Notes: a model not told the origin generated them from the letters alone. DNA of 64,000 nucleotides from Hoylesella saccharolytica JCM 17484 (GCF_000614205.1 NZ_BAKN01000010.1:1-64000); one strand, 5' to 3'. Counted from the stretch's first letter, positions 17,590 through 27,700 are shown. Numbers and translations: made by a program.

Positions 17590-18384
17590 ATGATTTTAGT
17601 AAAAGGATATGGGCAAATGTGCAACAACATTCTTCAGTATGCCCATCTTTACGCCTTCGGAAGAGAACATAAAGTAACCGTCATTTCGCTGCGTTTCTCT
17701 TACAAATACCGTTTTTTTGCACTTTGCAAAAAGTGGTATCACAACCCACTTACTTATCTTATTGGCAAACTACTCATTACTTTCCACATCATCACCTGTA
17801 TAAAGGACGGTCCGGAAATTATCCAAGACCAACAGTTATGCCAGCCTCGAATTATCGCAAGCGAAGCCTGGCACCTGCGTTATCCCAACTTACTACTCAA
17901 ATATAGGGATGATATTGCCCGTATTTTCGAAATAAGTCCTATTGTTCAAACAAAAGTAAAACGCTGGATGAACACCCATCCACAGGCTGATATTAACTTA
18001 GGATTGCACATCCGCCGCGGAGATTACATCCATTGGCAAGGCGGCAAATACTTCTTTGGCGATGAAGTATATCACCGCATTATAAAAGATTTTGTTGCAT
18101 TGTATCCCAACAAAACTATCAATATCTATATTTGCACCAACGATAACGCACTCAATATTGATGGTTTTACCTCCATTCATCCCACTACCTTTCTTTCAAA
18201 AGGCAACGCAATCGAAGATTTACAGCTCTTGGCATCGTGCGATTATCTCATTGGCGTTAAAAGCACTTTCTCGCTTTGGGCATCTTTTTATCATCGTGTG
18301 CCCCTTTATTGGATTATGGATAAAGAAACGTCGCTCACCGCACAATCATTTGTCAGATTCGACGATGTATTTACCACCGTCTAA
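17590..18384 (+). CDS. Alpha-1,2-fucosyltransferase-like glycosyltransferase (GT11-like)
   Basis: This 264-residue protein opens with GYGQMCNNILQYAH, which matches the start motif of GT11 fucosyltransferases (GxxNQxFQYA). It has the donor-binding signature GLHIRRGDY near residue 138, and a later CDYLIGVKSTFSLWASF segment matching the usual D-x-x-I-x-S-x-S-T-F-S block. It probably adds a deoxyhexose or related sugar to the LPS or oligosaccharide core, in the cytosol. The acceptor is unknown. It begins 19 bp after the acyltransferase gene and is 14 bp from the next glycosyltransferase. Confidence 0.75.
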   Translation: MILVKGYGQMCNNILQYAHLYAFGREHKVTVISLRFSYKYRFFALCKKWYHNPLTYLIGKLLITFHIITCIKDGPEIIQDQQLCQPRIIASEAWHLRYPNLLLKYRDDIARIFEISPIVQTKVKRWMNTHPQADINLGLHIRRGDYIHWQGGKYFFGDEVYHRIIKDFVALYPNKTINIYICTNDNALNIDGFTSIHPTTFLSKGNAIEDLQLLASCDYLIGVKSTFSLWASFYHRVPLYWIMDKETSLTAQSFVRFDDVFTTV

Positions 18385-18398
18385 ATCACTCACTCATT

Positions 18399-19337
18399 AT
18401 GCCCAAAGTATCTGTTATTGTTCCCAACTACAACTACGGTCGGTTTCTTTCACAACGTATGGAGAGCATTCTCTCGCAGACCTTTCAAGATATAGAAATT
18501 ATTCTGCTCGACGATTGTTCTACCGACAATAGCCAAGCTATTCTGTCGCAATATGCCACACATCCGTTGGTCAGTCATATCATTTTCAATGAGAAAAATA
18601 GCGGAAGTCCCTTTGCACAATGGAAGAAAGGTATCGACTTGGCTCAAGGCGAATATATCTGGATAGCCGAAAGCGACGACTATTGCGAGCCTACTTTATT
18701 AGCAACGCTTGTTGCTTCACTCAACCAGTATCCCACTGCTACTATTGCTTTTGCCGGAGCCATCTTGGTAGATGAGAACGGAAATTCCACAGGAAGAGAG
18801 TTTGACTATTGGCACAAGTACGAGGATGGTTCTGTTCGTTTCTACTCTTCTAAAAGCTACTTCCGCAAATTATTGATGTGGAGATGCTCTGTTTACAATG
18901 CTTCCGGAGCCTTGTTTCGCAGAGATTTATACCTGCACATTGATAAAAGATACGCTACATTGCGCTATTGTGCCGACTGGTTGTTCTGGATAGAGATGAC
19001 ATTGTGCGGTGATGTTGTGGAAATTCGCAAGAAACTAAATCGCTTTAGAATACATACCGATAGCGTAACCGCACGTTTCGAGAAAACAAAAGGAGTTTTT
19101 GAAGAACAGCTTATCATTGCCCACCGCCTCTGGTCTCTGCCTTTTATCAGTCGATATCGATTAAGTCTGGCACGCGGAGCATTCTACAAAAAAGTAAAAC
19201 GAATGTTTCCCGATGCCGAACATCGCAAAGAACCAATGCGCAAAATCAAAGTATTAGGTGTCAAACACTCCGACTATATACTCGAACGCATCATCAAGTC
19301 GCTCCACCAAGTATGTCCTTTTCTGTATCATCTATAA
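18399..19337 (+). CDS. Family 2 glycosyltransferase
   Basis: This 312-residue GT-A fold enzyme begins with the GT2 nucleotide-binding motif VSVIVPNYNYGRFL. LLDDCSTDNS near residue 45 and the metal-binding AESDD near 92 follow. A C-terminal stretch with CADWLFWIEM is typical of the acceptor half. It transfers an NDP-sugar to a glycan acceptor on the cytosolic face. No transmembrane helices are visible. It belongs to the run of three glycosyltransferases in the envelope cluster. Confidence 0.88.
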   Translation: MPKVSVIVPNYNYGRFLSQRMESILSQTFQDIEIILLDDCSTDNSQAILSQYATHPLVSHIIFNEKNSGSPFAQWKKGIDLAQGEYIWIAESDDYCEPTLLATLVASLNQYPTATIAFAGAILVDENGNSTGREFDYWHKYEDGSVRFYSSKSYFRKLLMWRCSVYNASGALFRRDLYLHIDKRYATLRYCADWLFWIEMTLCGDVVEIRKKLNRFRIHTDSVTARFEKTKGVFEEQLIIAHRLWSLPFISRYRLSLARGAFYKKVKRMFPDAEHRKEPMRKIKVLGVKHSDYILERIIKSLHQVCPFLYHL

Positions 19338-19355
19338 TTCAAAACCCGGTTATAT

Positions 19356-20144
19356 ATGAAAACATCCCTTATCGTTTCTACCTATAATTGGCCTGAAGCC
19401 TTGCAAATTTCTTTAAAAAGCATATTTAAACAGACTATACTTCCTGACGAAATTGTCATTGCTGATGATGGGTCTACACAACAAACCCGCCAACTGATTA
19501 CACAAATGCAAGCCAAAAGTAGTATTCCCATTCATCATGTTTGGCACGAAGACAAAGGATTTAGAAAAACTATTATTCTCAATGAGGCGATAGCCCACGC
19601 ATCCGGCGACTACATCTTGCAAATAGATGGCGATGTTATCTTATCTCCTCATTTTGTGGCAGACCATCTGGAGTTGGCCGAAAAGAATTATTTTGTATGC
19701 GGAAGTAGAGTAAAGCTTACGCCCCAAACAACCCAAGAGATACTTGCTTTACCTGAAATAAAGCTCAAATACAGCAGTCTGCCTCTTACATTTATACTCA
19801 ACAGTTTTCGTTCACGCCTGCTTCGCCACCTACTGGCCGAGCGTTATGCGCGCAAAATTGATCATCTGAGAGGTTGCAACATGGCATTTTGGAAAAGCGA
19901 CCTTATCAAAGTAAACGGTTACAATGAAGACCTTGCACAATGGGGACACGAAGATGGCGAGCTTGCTTACCGTTTACATTTCGCCGGAGTAAAAAAGAAG
20001 GCACTCAAAATGGGCGGAAATGTCTATCATCTTTATCACAAAGAAGCATCAAGAAGTAATGAACAACGCCATTTAGACGAACTTGAGAAGGTTAAACGCA
20101 ACCATATTTCCTGGTGTGAAAATGGATTAAACAAACATCTTTAA
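19356..20144 (+). CDS. Family 2 glycosyltransferase with GT7C-type C-terminus
   Basis: This 262-residue enzyme has the GT2 start SLIVSTYNWPEAL, the motif IVIADDGSTQQT near residue 34, and DGDVILSPHF near 91 (the DxD region). The C-terminal segment RGCNMAFWKSDLIKVNGYNE and WGHEDGELAYRLH resembles the galactosyltransferase C-terminal (Glyco_transf_7C) block. It is the last gene of the cluster; repeat element B begins 57 bp after its stop. No terminator hairpin is obvious in that gap. Confidence 0.88.
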   Translation: MKTSLIVSTYNWPEALQISLKSIFKQTILPDEIVIADDGSTQQTRQLITQMQAKSSIPIHHVWHEDKGFRKTIILNEAIAHASGDYILQIDGDVILSPHFVADHLELAEKNYFVCGSRVKLTPQTTQEILALPEIKLKYSSLPLTFILNSFRSRLLRHLLAERYARKIDHLRGCNMAFWKSDLIKVNGYNEDLAQWGHEDGELAYRLHFAGVKKKALKMGGNVYHLYHKEASRSNEQRHLDELEKVKRNHISWCENGLNKHL

Positions 20145-20200
20145 CACTATCTTCAATTATTTACTTATCTCCCAATCTGCACATTTATCTTACAAATTTA

Positions 20201-20632
20201 TTGGTCAATTTTATAGATTTTCATGCTCCGAGAGTGTAGATAGAGGTATAATTTCTTTCGTTTTTCTGTACATTTAACATTTCAGTTCTAGAGAAAAATT
20301 TAGCTCTTATTTTAGCTAAAATAAGTGTTTAGCATCTCCAAGAATAGCTTTCAACTTGTAAAAGAATAGCTTTTACCCTCCCAAAGCATAGGTTTTGGTA
20401 CTTGAAAACATAGCTTTTACGAGGTAAAACCTATGTTTTTAGAGAGTAAAATCGGGATAAATAAGAGGTGGTATTCATCCTAGAAATTATAATTAATTGA
20501 TAATCAGATGTTAAAGACATTACGTAAAATTAGCATATTTGCGAGCAAATAGAGGTTTGATAACTTCTGCTGCAAGGATTTGAGGATAGCACCTCTCTTT
20601 TTAACATATGTAAATTGGTCAATTTTATGGAT
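20201..20632 (+). repeat. Intergenic repeat element copy B (22-bp array, direct-repeat bounded)
   Basis: The element is bounded by TTGGTCAATTTTATAGATTT at 20201-20220 and TTGGTCAATTTTATGGAT at 20615-20632. Inside, 22-bp units begin at 20338, 20360, 20382, 20404 and 20426; the best cores are AAAAGAATAGCTTTT, CAAAGCATAGGTTTT and GAAAACATAGCTTTT. Two more degenerate units precede them in phase at 20294 and 20316 and overlap a perfect 20-bp palindrome at 20306-20325. A tail with CATATTTGCGAGCAAAT (about 20533-20549) is shared with copy C. No open frame or transposase is present. The element fills the gap between the last glycosyltransferase and rlmN. Confidence 0.85.
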
Positions 20633-20695
20633 GGTGTTTTCCCTCTAACCTCACTTTCAACCATCGGTTATCCACCGTAATACAATTAATTATAT

Positions 20696-20703
20696 TAACT
20701 TTG
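20696..20703 (+). promoter_or_regulatory. -7 box of rlmN
   Basis: TAACTTTG lies 26 bp upstream of the rlmN ATG; the -33 region is weak. It sits just outside repeat element B. Confidence 0.5.
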
Positions 20704-20729
20704 CAGATACGTAATGGATACAGAAACAA

Positions 20730-21782
20730 ATGGAAAGCCCGAAAAAGATACTAATGGGAATGACACTTGCCGAGTTAAAAGCTGTGGCAGGCCAATTGGG
20801 TATGCCTGCATTCACAGGCAAACAGATGGCCGAATGGCTCTATAAACGGCAGGTTAAAACCATTGATGAGATGACCAATATCTCTAAAACCAACAGGGCT
20901 AAACTGTCTGAAAATTACGAAATAGGGTACCGGGACCATATCGATGCGCAATATTCTAAAGACGGAACTATTAAATATTTGTTTCCGATAGAGAGCGGAA
21001 AGTTTGTTGAAACAGTGTATATCCCTGAAAAAGACCGCGCCACACTTTGTGTTTCTTGTCAAGTGGGTTGTAAAATGAACTGTCTGTTCTGCCAAACTGG
21101 CAAGCAGGGATTTGAAGGTAACCTTACCACTGCTGATATTCTCAATCAAATTTATGCCTTGCCTGAACGAGATAAACTGACCAATATTGTGTTTATGGGG
21201 CAGGGAGAGCCAATGGATAATCTTGATAATGTGCTAAAAACAACGGGCATTTTAACAGCTGAATACGGCTACGCATGGAGTCCTAAACGTATAACGGTGA
21301 GTAGTGTGGGCATAAAAGCAAGACTGAAACGCTTTTTAGACGAAAGCGATTGCCATGTAGCTATCAGTATGCATTCGCCTATTCGCGAGCAGCGTGCAAG
21401 CATTATGCCCGCTGAAAAAAGTATGTCGATAGAAGAAGTTATCAATCTTTTGCATCAATACGACTTTTCGCATCAGCGCCGTTTATCGTTTGAATACATC
21501 ATGTTTGGCGGTATGAACGATTCGATGACACATGCCCGAGAGATTGTCAGACTGCTTGAAGGACTTGATTGCCGAGTTAATCTTATCCGCTTTCACCGTA
21601 TACCCGATGTAGATTTACCCGAATCGGACGAGAACAGAATGGAGGTATTTAGAGATTACTTAACCCATCACGGTGTGTTTACAACAATACGTGCTAGTCG
21701 CGGAGAGGATATTTTCGCTGCTTGTGGGTTGTTAAGCACGGCAAAACAAACGGCTAATGAAGAAAAACAGCAACATTCGTAA
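20730..21782 (+). CDS. rlmN: Dual-specificity 23S rRNA/tRNA (A2503/A37) C2-methyltransferase RlmN
   Basis: This 350-residue radical SAM enzyme has the iron-sulfur cluster motif C-x3-C-x2-C in SCQVGCKMNCLFCQTG near residue 110. The GQGEP-type motif (FMGQGEPMDNLDN) lies near 152. The conserved catalytic cysteine is in the C-terminal DIFAACGLL. It methylates adenine at C2 in 23S rRNA and in some tRNAs. Length is normal. The downstream DUF4837 gene starts 26 bp inside rlmN in another frame, suggesting tight coupling of the two. Confidence 0.95.
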   Translation: MESPKKILMGMTLAELKAVAGQLGMPAFTGKQMAEWLYKRQVKTIDEMTNISKTNRAKLSENYEIGYRDHIDAQYSKDGTIKYLFPIESGKFVETVYIPEKDRATLCVSCQVGCKMNCLFCQTGKQGFEGNLTTADILNQIYALPERDKLTNIVFMGQGEPMDNLDNVLKTTGILTAEYGYAWSPKRITVSSVGIKARLKRFLDESDCHVAISMHSPIREQRASIMPAEKSMSIEEVINLLHQYDFSHQRRLSFEYIMFGGMNDSMTHAREIVRLLEGLDCRVNLIRFHRIPDVDLPESDENRMEVFRDYLTHHGVFTTIRASRGEDIFAACGLLSTAKQTANEEKQQHS

Positions 21783-22707
21783 CAGCCGATTTAATGAATT
21801 TGCAGGTGCAACAATAAGTTGTCTGCTCCTCATTATCTGTCAAGGGTGCAGTGATAACAAACCTTTAAAACCCCAAAGTGGTGGCAAACCGTATGAGGTT
21901 TTACTGGTAGGTGATGTGGATAGTATGGTGTGGCACACGCTTAACCGCCATTTATCAACCTTACCGCAAACTGAAAAGCAGTTCGATTTATCGGCTGTCA
22001 ACTATAAACAGTTTAACGGAATAACTCGCTTAGCACGCAATATCGTACTGATAGAGGTAAACAAAAAGAAGTTTTCAAACCCCCAAATCACCTATGCGTA
22101 TCGCGTATACGCACAGCCACAGGTAATTATTACGATAGGTGTTGCAAATAAAACTATGCTGAAAAATAGTTCATCGACCATCGGCAAACAAGTAGGCGAA
22201 ATACTTAATACAGCAGAAAGAAACCGCGAGATAGCTCGGTTAGAGAAGCGCCATCAGGTTGATGCCGCTCGAAGTATAAAACAAATGTTCGGCCATACGC
22301 TATATATTCCGCAAGAAATGACGTTCTGTAAGCAAGGAGTCAACTTTTTATGGTTCTCTGATAATGGCACGGAGGTAAGTCGTAACATCTGCATTTATTG
22401 TCTTTCCAACGGTGATGTATCGAAGCGTGACAGTGTTTTGTGGCAAAATATAAAGGGCGAAACCGATTCGATGTATCTGCACATTCTGCCTTCATCCTTA
22501 GATGTGCAAGAGCTAAAAGAGCAAAATGAAACGCTTACAAAAGGACTTTGGGAGATGAAAGGCGATGGCATGGGAGGTGCGTTTATCGAACGCAGACAAG
22601 CAGAAGGAAAAAGTATTTTGGTTGTAATGGCATTTGTTTACGCGCCAAGTAAAAAGAAAAGAAATTACATCAGGCAGTTAGAAGCTGCTTTGTACACACT
22701 AAAATAA
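21757..22707 (+). CDS. DUF4837 family lipoprotein
   Basis: This 316-residue protein has a lipoprotein-type signal: a hydrophobic stretch (about residues 15-29) ending in CQGC, followed by SDNK. The mature part resembles the DUF4837 family, found widely in Bacteroidetes and of unknown function. The segment beginning YEVLLVGDVDSMVW and the conserved GGAFIERR near residue 270 are the main markers. It should be anchored in the periplasmic or outer membrane. It overlaps rlmN by 26 bp and is followed 5 bp later by the PdxA-family gene. Confidence 0.8.
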   Translation: MKKNSNIRNSRFNEFAGATISCLLLIICQGCSDNKPLKPQSGGKPYEVLLVGDVDSMVWHTLNRHLSTLPQTEKQFDLSAVNYKQFNGITRLARNIVLIEVNKKKFSNPQITYAYRVYAQPQVIITIGVANKTMLKNSSSTIGKQVGEILNTAERNREIARLEKRHQVDAARSIKQMFGHTLYIPQEMTFCKQGVNFLWFSDNGTEVSRNICIYCLSNGDVSKRDSVLWQNIKGETDSMYLHILPSSLDVQELKEQNETLTKGLWEMKGDGMGGAFIERRQAEGKSILVVMAFVYAPSKKKRNYIRQLEAALYTLK

Positions 22708-22712
22708 AAGAT

Positions 22713-23846
22713 ATGGAGAATAAGAAAATTCGTATAGGAATAACACAGGGAGATGCCAACGGTATCGGGTATGAACTCATCCTGAAAACATTTGCCGACG
22801 CTGAGCTATTGGAACTTTGTACACCTATTGTTTATGGTTCGCCTAAACTGGCTACTTATCACCGAAATATGCTGAACTTAGAAACTCCGTTCAGTGTTAT
22901 CAACGACCCCACAGAGGCAAAAGAGGAACGGCTGAACCTGCTTACCGTGTTTGAAGAAGAGGTTAAAGTTGAAGTGGGTATACCAACCAAAGAGGCGGGA
23001 ATAACTGCTCGCAAAGCAATGGATAAGGCGTTGGATGATTATAAAGCAGGACTTATCGATGTGCTGCTGAATGCTCCTTTCAATAAGGCAACATTCTTTT
23101 CGGATAACGAACAGCACGAGAGCATAGCGACATACATCGCTCAGCGGCTGGAAACGGATAAAAAGCCGGTACAGCTTTTTGTCAACAAAGACCTGCGAGT
23201 AGCTACTGTAACGGGCGAAACGGCACTGAAAAACGTAACTGCACAGATTACGAAAGAAAAAATAGAAAAGCAAGCGGAATTGATTGCAGATTACATGAAA
23301 TGTGATTTTCTACTGTCTAAAGCGCGTATCGCCTTATTGGCTTTAAATCCTGCAAAGGGAAACGAACAACCCGAAAAAGAAGAACAAGAGATTATTATTC
23401 CGACTGTAAAGAACCTAATTACAAAAGGTATTCAAGCCTTCGGACCTTATCAGGCAGATACCTTTTTCGGCAATAATGCCTACGAAACATTCGACGTAGT
23501 TCTGGCTATGTACTACGATCAAGGGATTACACCCTTTAAAACATTAGCTGTTGAAGATGGTATCCAACTCATCATGGGACTTCCTTTGGTGGTTACCGCT
23601 TCTGTAGACGAGGTAAGTTACGAGAAGGCAGGTAAAGGTATTGCCAACGAAACAGCTTTCCGTCAGGCGCTTTATTTGGCTATTGACACCTATCGGAATC
23701 GCGCCTTTTATAACCAAGCTCACGAAAATCCGTTAGGAAAGTTGTATCACGACAAACGCGATGATAGTGAAAAGGCAAGATATACGGTATCCAAGAAAGG
23801 CGAAAGCGAAGACAAACGGAAACCTTCCGAAGTAAAACATGAGTAA
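22713..23846 (+). CDS. PdxA-family protein lacking the metal-binding histidines
   Basis: Over its 377 residues the protein follows PdxA (4-hydroxythreonine-4-phosphate dehydrogenase): [13 protein letters not shown] at 10-22, [10 protein letters not shown] near 119, and [10 protein letters not shown] near 244. However, each of the three histidines that bind the divalent metal in PdxA is replaced. VTTH is VTGE (Glu169), LNPH is LNPA (Ala214), and the HGTAYDIAGK region is [10 protein letters not shown] (Asp299). MYHDQG is also MYYDQG. The frame is intact and the length normal, so this is not simple decay. Either it is a pseudoenzyme or it uses different chemistry. A charged 30-residue tail follows the fold. 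It is cotranscribed between the DUF4837 and LPG_synthase_TM-like genes. Confidence 0.82.
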   Translation: MENKKIRIGITQGDANGIGYELILKTFADAELLELCTPIVYGSPKLATYHRNMLNLETPFSVINDPTEAKEERLNLLTVFEEEVKVEVGIPTKEAGITARKAMDKALDDYKAGLIDVLLNAPFNKATFFSDNEQHESIATYIAQRLETDKKPVQLFVNKDLRVATVTGETALKNVTAQITKEKIEKQAELIADYMKCDFLLSKARIALLALNPAKGNEQPEKEEQEIIIPTVKNLITKGIQAFGPYQADTFFGNNAYETFDVVLAMYYDQGITPFKTLAVEDGIQLIMGLPLVVTASVDEVSYEKAGKGIANETAFRQALYLAIDTYRNRAFYNQAHENPLGKLYHDKRDDSEKARYTVSKKGESEDKRKPSEVKHE

Positions 23847-24852
23847 GAAATACCAGAACTTCTTTTTTATTTTCGGCATCACAATACTTGTAGTGATGAT
23901 TGCCCAGCTCGATTTTAAAGAGGTTTGGGCGAGTTTACAGCATGCCGGTTATTGGTTTTTCGCCGTCCTGCTTTTGTGGCTTGGATTATATATGCTCAAC
24001 ACTTGGGCTTGGTTGCTCATCATTCGGGCCGGTTTCAACAAAACCGAAGCATTACAAGACTCGCCCAATGAGAAGGTCGGCTTTTGGTGGTTATACAAAA
24101 TTACCGTCTCAGGTTTTGCGCTGAACTACGCCACTCCGATCGGGTTAATGGGTGGTGAACCCTATCGTATTATGTCATTGTCACCTAAAATTGGCGTCGA
24201 ACGGGCTTCGTCTTCTGTCATCCTCTATGTCATGACCCACATTTTCAGCCACTTTTGGTTTTGGCTCATCTCCATCTTCCTTTATCTTTTCACTACTCCG
24301 CTCAACCTTTTCATGGGTATATTACTCACTGTTACTGGTATTTTCTGTCTGCTTGGATTGTGGTTTTTTATGTCTGGTTACCAAAAAGGGCTGGCTGTAA
24401 GGGTGATGAATTTGTTGCGCCACATCCCACTAATCAAGCGCTGGGCGCAACCGTTCATTGATAAGCACCGTGAAAAGCTGGACACGGTAGATCGTCAGAT
24501 TGCATCGCTGCATAAACAAAACCGTCGTACCTTTGTATCGGCAGTATTGCTGGAGTTGGGTTGCCGCATTTTATCGGCTCTCGAAATCTACTTTATCTTG
24601 CTGGTTGTAATGCCCGATGTCAACTACATTCAATGTATTCTTATCCTCGCCTTTACCAGTCTGTTTGCGAATCTTTTATTCTTTATTCCTCTACAATTGG
24701 GCGGTCGTGAAGGTGGTTTTTGGATGTCAACAACCGGGCTGGGCATCGCTTCTAGTGCCGGAATATTCCTTGCTCTTCTCGTCAGAATTCGCGAACTAAT
24801 ATTCACCGGCATCGGCCTTCTTCTAATAAAAAGTGAAAAAGGGGAAAAGTAA
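23839..24852 (+). CDS. LPG_synthase_TM-like / flippase-like membrane protein
   Basis: This 337-residue protein has about seven or eight transmembrane helices. It matches the lysylphosphatidylglycerol synthase TM-region family (YbhN/UPF0104-like), with GLMGGEPYR near residue 100 and [10 protein letters not shown] near 285. Some members take part in lipid or glycolipid translocation, but no aminoacyl transferase domain is present here. It overlaps the PdxA-family gene by 8 bp and ends the rlmN operon, facing the atp operon convergently. Confidence 0.8.
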   Translation: MSKKYQNFFFIFGITILVVMIAQLDFKEVWASLQHAGYWFFAVLLLWLGLYMLNTWAWLLIIRAGFNKTEALQDSPNEKVGFWWLYKITVSGFALNYATPIGLMGGEPYRIMSLSPKIGVERASSSVILYVMTHIFSHFWFWLISIFLYLFTTPLNLFMGILLTVTGIFCLLGLWFFMSGYQKGLAVRVMNLLRHIPLIKRWAQPFIDKHREKLDTVDRQIASLHKQNRRTFVSAVLLELGCRILSALEIYFILLVVMPDVNYIQCILILAFTSLFANLLFFIPLQLGGREGGFWMSTTGLGIASSAGIFLALLVRIRELIFTGIGLLLIKSEKGEK

Positions 24853-24916
24853 AATAGGGAAAATAATATTACAAAAAGGAAACAGAGAAATTAATTAAAA
24901 AGTAAAAGATAAAAAG

Positions 24917-24988
24917 TAACAATTATAATTGTTAACTTTGGCGTAATGGACATTCGAGAGGTTTTCAGCCAACCAAATGTCCATTACG
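24917..24988. other. Palindrome and long hairpin between convergent operons
   Basis: A perfect 18-bp palindrome, TAACAATTATAATTGTTA (24917-24934), overlaps a -7-like TAACTTTG (24933-24940). A 13-bp perfect stem, CGTAATGGACATT / AATGTCCATTACG (24942-24954 and 24976-24988), follows, with an inner GGTT/AACC stem. It sits between the ends of the rlmN operon and atpG. A bidirectional terminator is the simple reading. The -7 box makes a short RNA possible. Confidence 0.6.
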
Positions 24989-25036
24989 AATTAACTTTTA
25001 ATTGTTAATTACCTACACTTACTATTTCTACTCTCA

Positions 25037-26008
25037 TCAATTATTCACCGAGCCACCCATAATGTCTAATAACTCGTTGGTGATAGCTTGTTGTCGGCTC
25101 TTATTATATTGTAAATTAAGTTCGCGCAAAAGTTCATCAGCATTATCGGTTGCCGTCTGCATCGCTACCATTCGTGCAGCATGTTCACTGGCATTGCTAT
25201 CTAACAATGCTGTATAAGCCATCAAATTAAGCTCTTTCGGAATTAAAGTCTCTAATATCGTGTTCATATCCGGCTCAATAATAAAACTATCGTTCAGAGG
25301 TTTTACATCTTCGGCTTTCATCCGTTGTTCTTCCGCTCGTTTCTTTCTTAGGTACTCTTGAGCTTTCGCTGTTACCATATTCGAGGAAAGATCACGATCA
25401 TTGTATCGTCCTATCTCTGTAGAAAGATCTATCGGCAGGAATATTCGTCGAGTAAGAATCTGTGAACCGGCACTCTTGAAATGATGATAAATTAAATCGA
25501 CACGGTCAAACTCATGCCGTGCAAACTTATCTGCTAATTCTCTTGCAATGGTTGCACATTCTTGAGCATTTGGTCTTTCCGCCAATTGGCTAAAATCGCC
25601 TGCAGGTGTTAAGCCCAACTTTACTACTTGTTCTGCCGCTTTGCGCCCGATAGGATAAATTGTAATCTCTGTAATTCCCGCTGCTCGATAATCAGCAACA
25701 GCTTGCTGCATCATCTTAATGACATTGGTATTAAAACCGCCACACAGACTACTGTTACTGGAATAAACCACTAAAGCAACACATTTGATTTCTTTGCGCT
25801 TAACACTAAAGGGGGTCTGCGCATCAGGTAATGAAGCTAAGAATGTTTTAAGAATATCCTCAAGCATACTTTCATATGGAAGCATATTCTCAATCATTAC
25901 TTGTGCATGATGCAGTTTAGAGGAAGCCACCATCTTCATGGCGCTCGTAATCTTGCGAGTACTATTGACAGAGGCTATTCTATTCTTTATCTCTTTTAAC
26001 GACGGCAT
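25037..26008 (-). CDS. atpG: ATP synthase F1 subunit gamma
   Basis: This 323-residue subunit forms the central rotor shaft of F1. The N-terminus (MPSLKEIKNRIASVNSTRKITSAM) and the C-terminal coiled-coil segment AMQTATDNADELL are the family signatures. A short insertion in the middle (around residues 190-225) makes it longer than E. coli gamma, as is usual in Bacteroidetes. It is the last gene of the atp operon, 100 bp after atpA. Confidence 0.95.
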   Translation of the reverse strand: MPSLKEIKNRIASVNSTRKITSAMKMVASSKLHHAQVMIENMLPYESMLEDILKTFLASLPDAQTPFSVKRKEIKCVALVVYSSNSSLCGGFNTNVIKMMQQAVADYRAAGITEITIYPIGRKAAEQVVKLGLTPAGDFSQLAERPNAQECATIARELADKFARHEFDRVDLIYHHFKSAGSQILTRRIFLPIDLSTEIGRYNDRDLSSNMVTAKAQEYLRKKRAEEQRMKAEDVKPLNDSFIIEPDMNTILETLIPKELNLMAYTALLDSNASEHAARMVAMQTATDNADELLRELNLQYNKSRQQAITNELLDIMGGSVNN

Positions 26009-26108
26009 AATCTAATTTTAAAAGATGAAAAGAAATGAAAGTATGAAATCTTATGTTTTACCTATTCTTACGTGTAAAACAATAACTTCATACTTTCATC
26101 TACTTTAT

Positions 26109-27692
26109 TCATTTGTACTGTGCAGCAACATCTGCCATTACACTTTCAATGGTCTTTGTTGCTTCTTCATCAATTTGTCCACTTGCGAGAAAATTGATGA
26201 CTGACTGATGGGTAGAACGCATTACATCAAGAAAAGCATCCTGACACTGACGCACCTGCTCGACAGGAACATCCTGCATCAATCCACGTGTACCACAATA
26301 AAGTATTGCTATTTGTTCGCCTACGGGCATAGGACTGTATTGAGGCTGAATAAGTAGCTGGTTATTTTTACGTCCTCTGTCCAATGTCATTGCTGTAACA
26401 GCATCCATATCGCTAGAGAATTTAGAGAATGCTTCCAATTCACGATACTGCGCCATATCTATCTTGAGTGTTCCCGCGACTTTCTTCATACTCTTTATCT
26501 GTGCCGACCCACCAACACGACTAACCGAGATACCTACATTGATAGCCGGACGAAATCCCTGATTGAAAAGATCAGTCTCAAGATAAATTTGTCCGTCAGT
26601 AATAGAAATAACATTAGTTGGAATATAAGCTGAAACATCACCAGCCTGTGTTTCAATGATAGGCAACGCAGTAAGCGAACCTCCTCCCTTGACATGTCCT
26701 TTAAGGCATTCGGGTAGATCGTTCATATTTTCTGCTACTTCCTGTTGATCATTAATACGGGCAGCTCTTTCTAGTAAACGACTATGCAGGTAGAATACAT
26801 CACCGGGATATGCCTCACGACCGGATGGCCGCCGAAGAATGAGGGACACTTCACGATAAGCAACCGCTTGCTTTGACAAGTCATCATAGACAACGAGTGC
26901 ATGCTCACCTCTATCACGGAAAAACTCACCAATCGCCGCTCCTGCAAACGGAGCATAATACTGCATAGCTGCAGGATCAGCAGCAGTTGCTGACACAATA
27001 ATTGTATAATCTAATGCACCACGTTCTTTCAGCGTCTGTACCAATGTCGCTACCGTAGATGCCTTTTGACCAATAGCAACATAGATACAATACACAGGTT
27101 TACCTGCATCATAAAAACTTTTCTGGTTGATAATCGTATCAAGTGCGATGGCTGTTTTCCCTGTCTGACGGTCACCAATTATTAATTCACGCTGACCACG
27201 CCCAATAGGTATCATTGAATCAACGCCTTTTAAACCGGTTTGCAAAGGCTCTTTTACCGGTTGACGATAGATCACGCCAGGTGCTTTTCTGTCAAGCGGC
27301 ATCTCAAAAGACTCGGTCAAATCTATTTCTCCATTGCCATCTATAGGCTCTCCCAATGGGTTGATAACACGTCCCAACATCTTTTCATTAACACGGATAC
27401 TTGCAATACGATGGGTACGTTTCACTACCTGCCCCTCTTTAATTCCCGAGGTCGGACCAAGAAGTACACAACCAACATTATCCTCTTCCAAGTTCATAAC
27501 GATTGCCATTGTTCCATTTTCAAACTCAAGCAATTCGTTCGCTTCTGCATTGCGCAATCCATAAACACGCGCCACACCATCGCCAATGGTAAGAACAGTG
27601 CCGACTTCATCGAACTTCTCACCATCGTTAATATGCTGCAGTTGCTGGAATAAGATTTCTGAAACCTCACTGGGTTTTATTTTATCTGACAT
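26109..27692 (-). CDS. atpA: ATP synthase F1 subunit alpha
   Basis: This 527-residue non-catalytic nucleotide-binding subunit has the P-loop GDRQTGKT near residue 171, the family signature region around [17 protein letters not shown] near 375, and the conserved arginine-finger region within it. Length is normal. Its start is 8 bp after atpH, and it is within the single minus-strand atp operon. Confidence 0.97.
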   Translation of the reverse strand: MSDKIKPSEVSEILFQQLQHINDGEKFDEVGTVLTIGDGVARVYGLRNAEANELLEFENGTMAIVMNLEEDNVGCVLLGPTSGIKEGQVVKRTHRIASIRVNEKMLGRVINPLGEPIDGNGEIDLTESFEMPLDRKAPGVIYRQPVKEPLQTGLKGVDSMIPIGRGQRELIIGDRQTGKTAIALDTIINQKSFYDAGKPVYCIYVAIGQKASTVATLVQTLKERGALDYTIIVSATAADPAAMQYYAPFAGAAIGEFFRDRGEHALVVYDDLSKQAVAYREVSLILRRPSGREAYPGDVFYLHSRLLERAARINDQQEVAENMNDLPECLKGHVKGGGSLTALPIIETQAGDVSAYIPTNVISITDGQIYLETDLFNQGFRPAINVGISVSRVGGSAQIKSMKKVAGTLKIDMAQYRELEAFSKFSSDMDAVTAMTLDRGRKNNQLLIQPQYSPMPVGEQIAILYCGTRGLMQDVPVEQVRQCQDAFLDVMRSTHQSVINFLASGQIDEEATKTIESVMADVAAQYK

Positions 27693-27700
27693 TTTACTTA

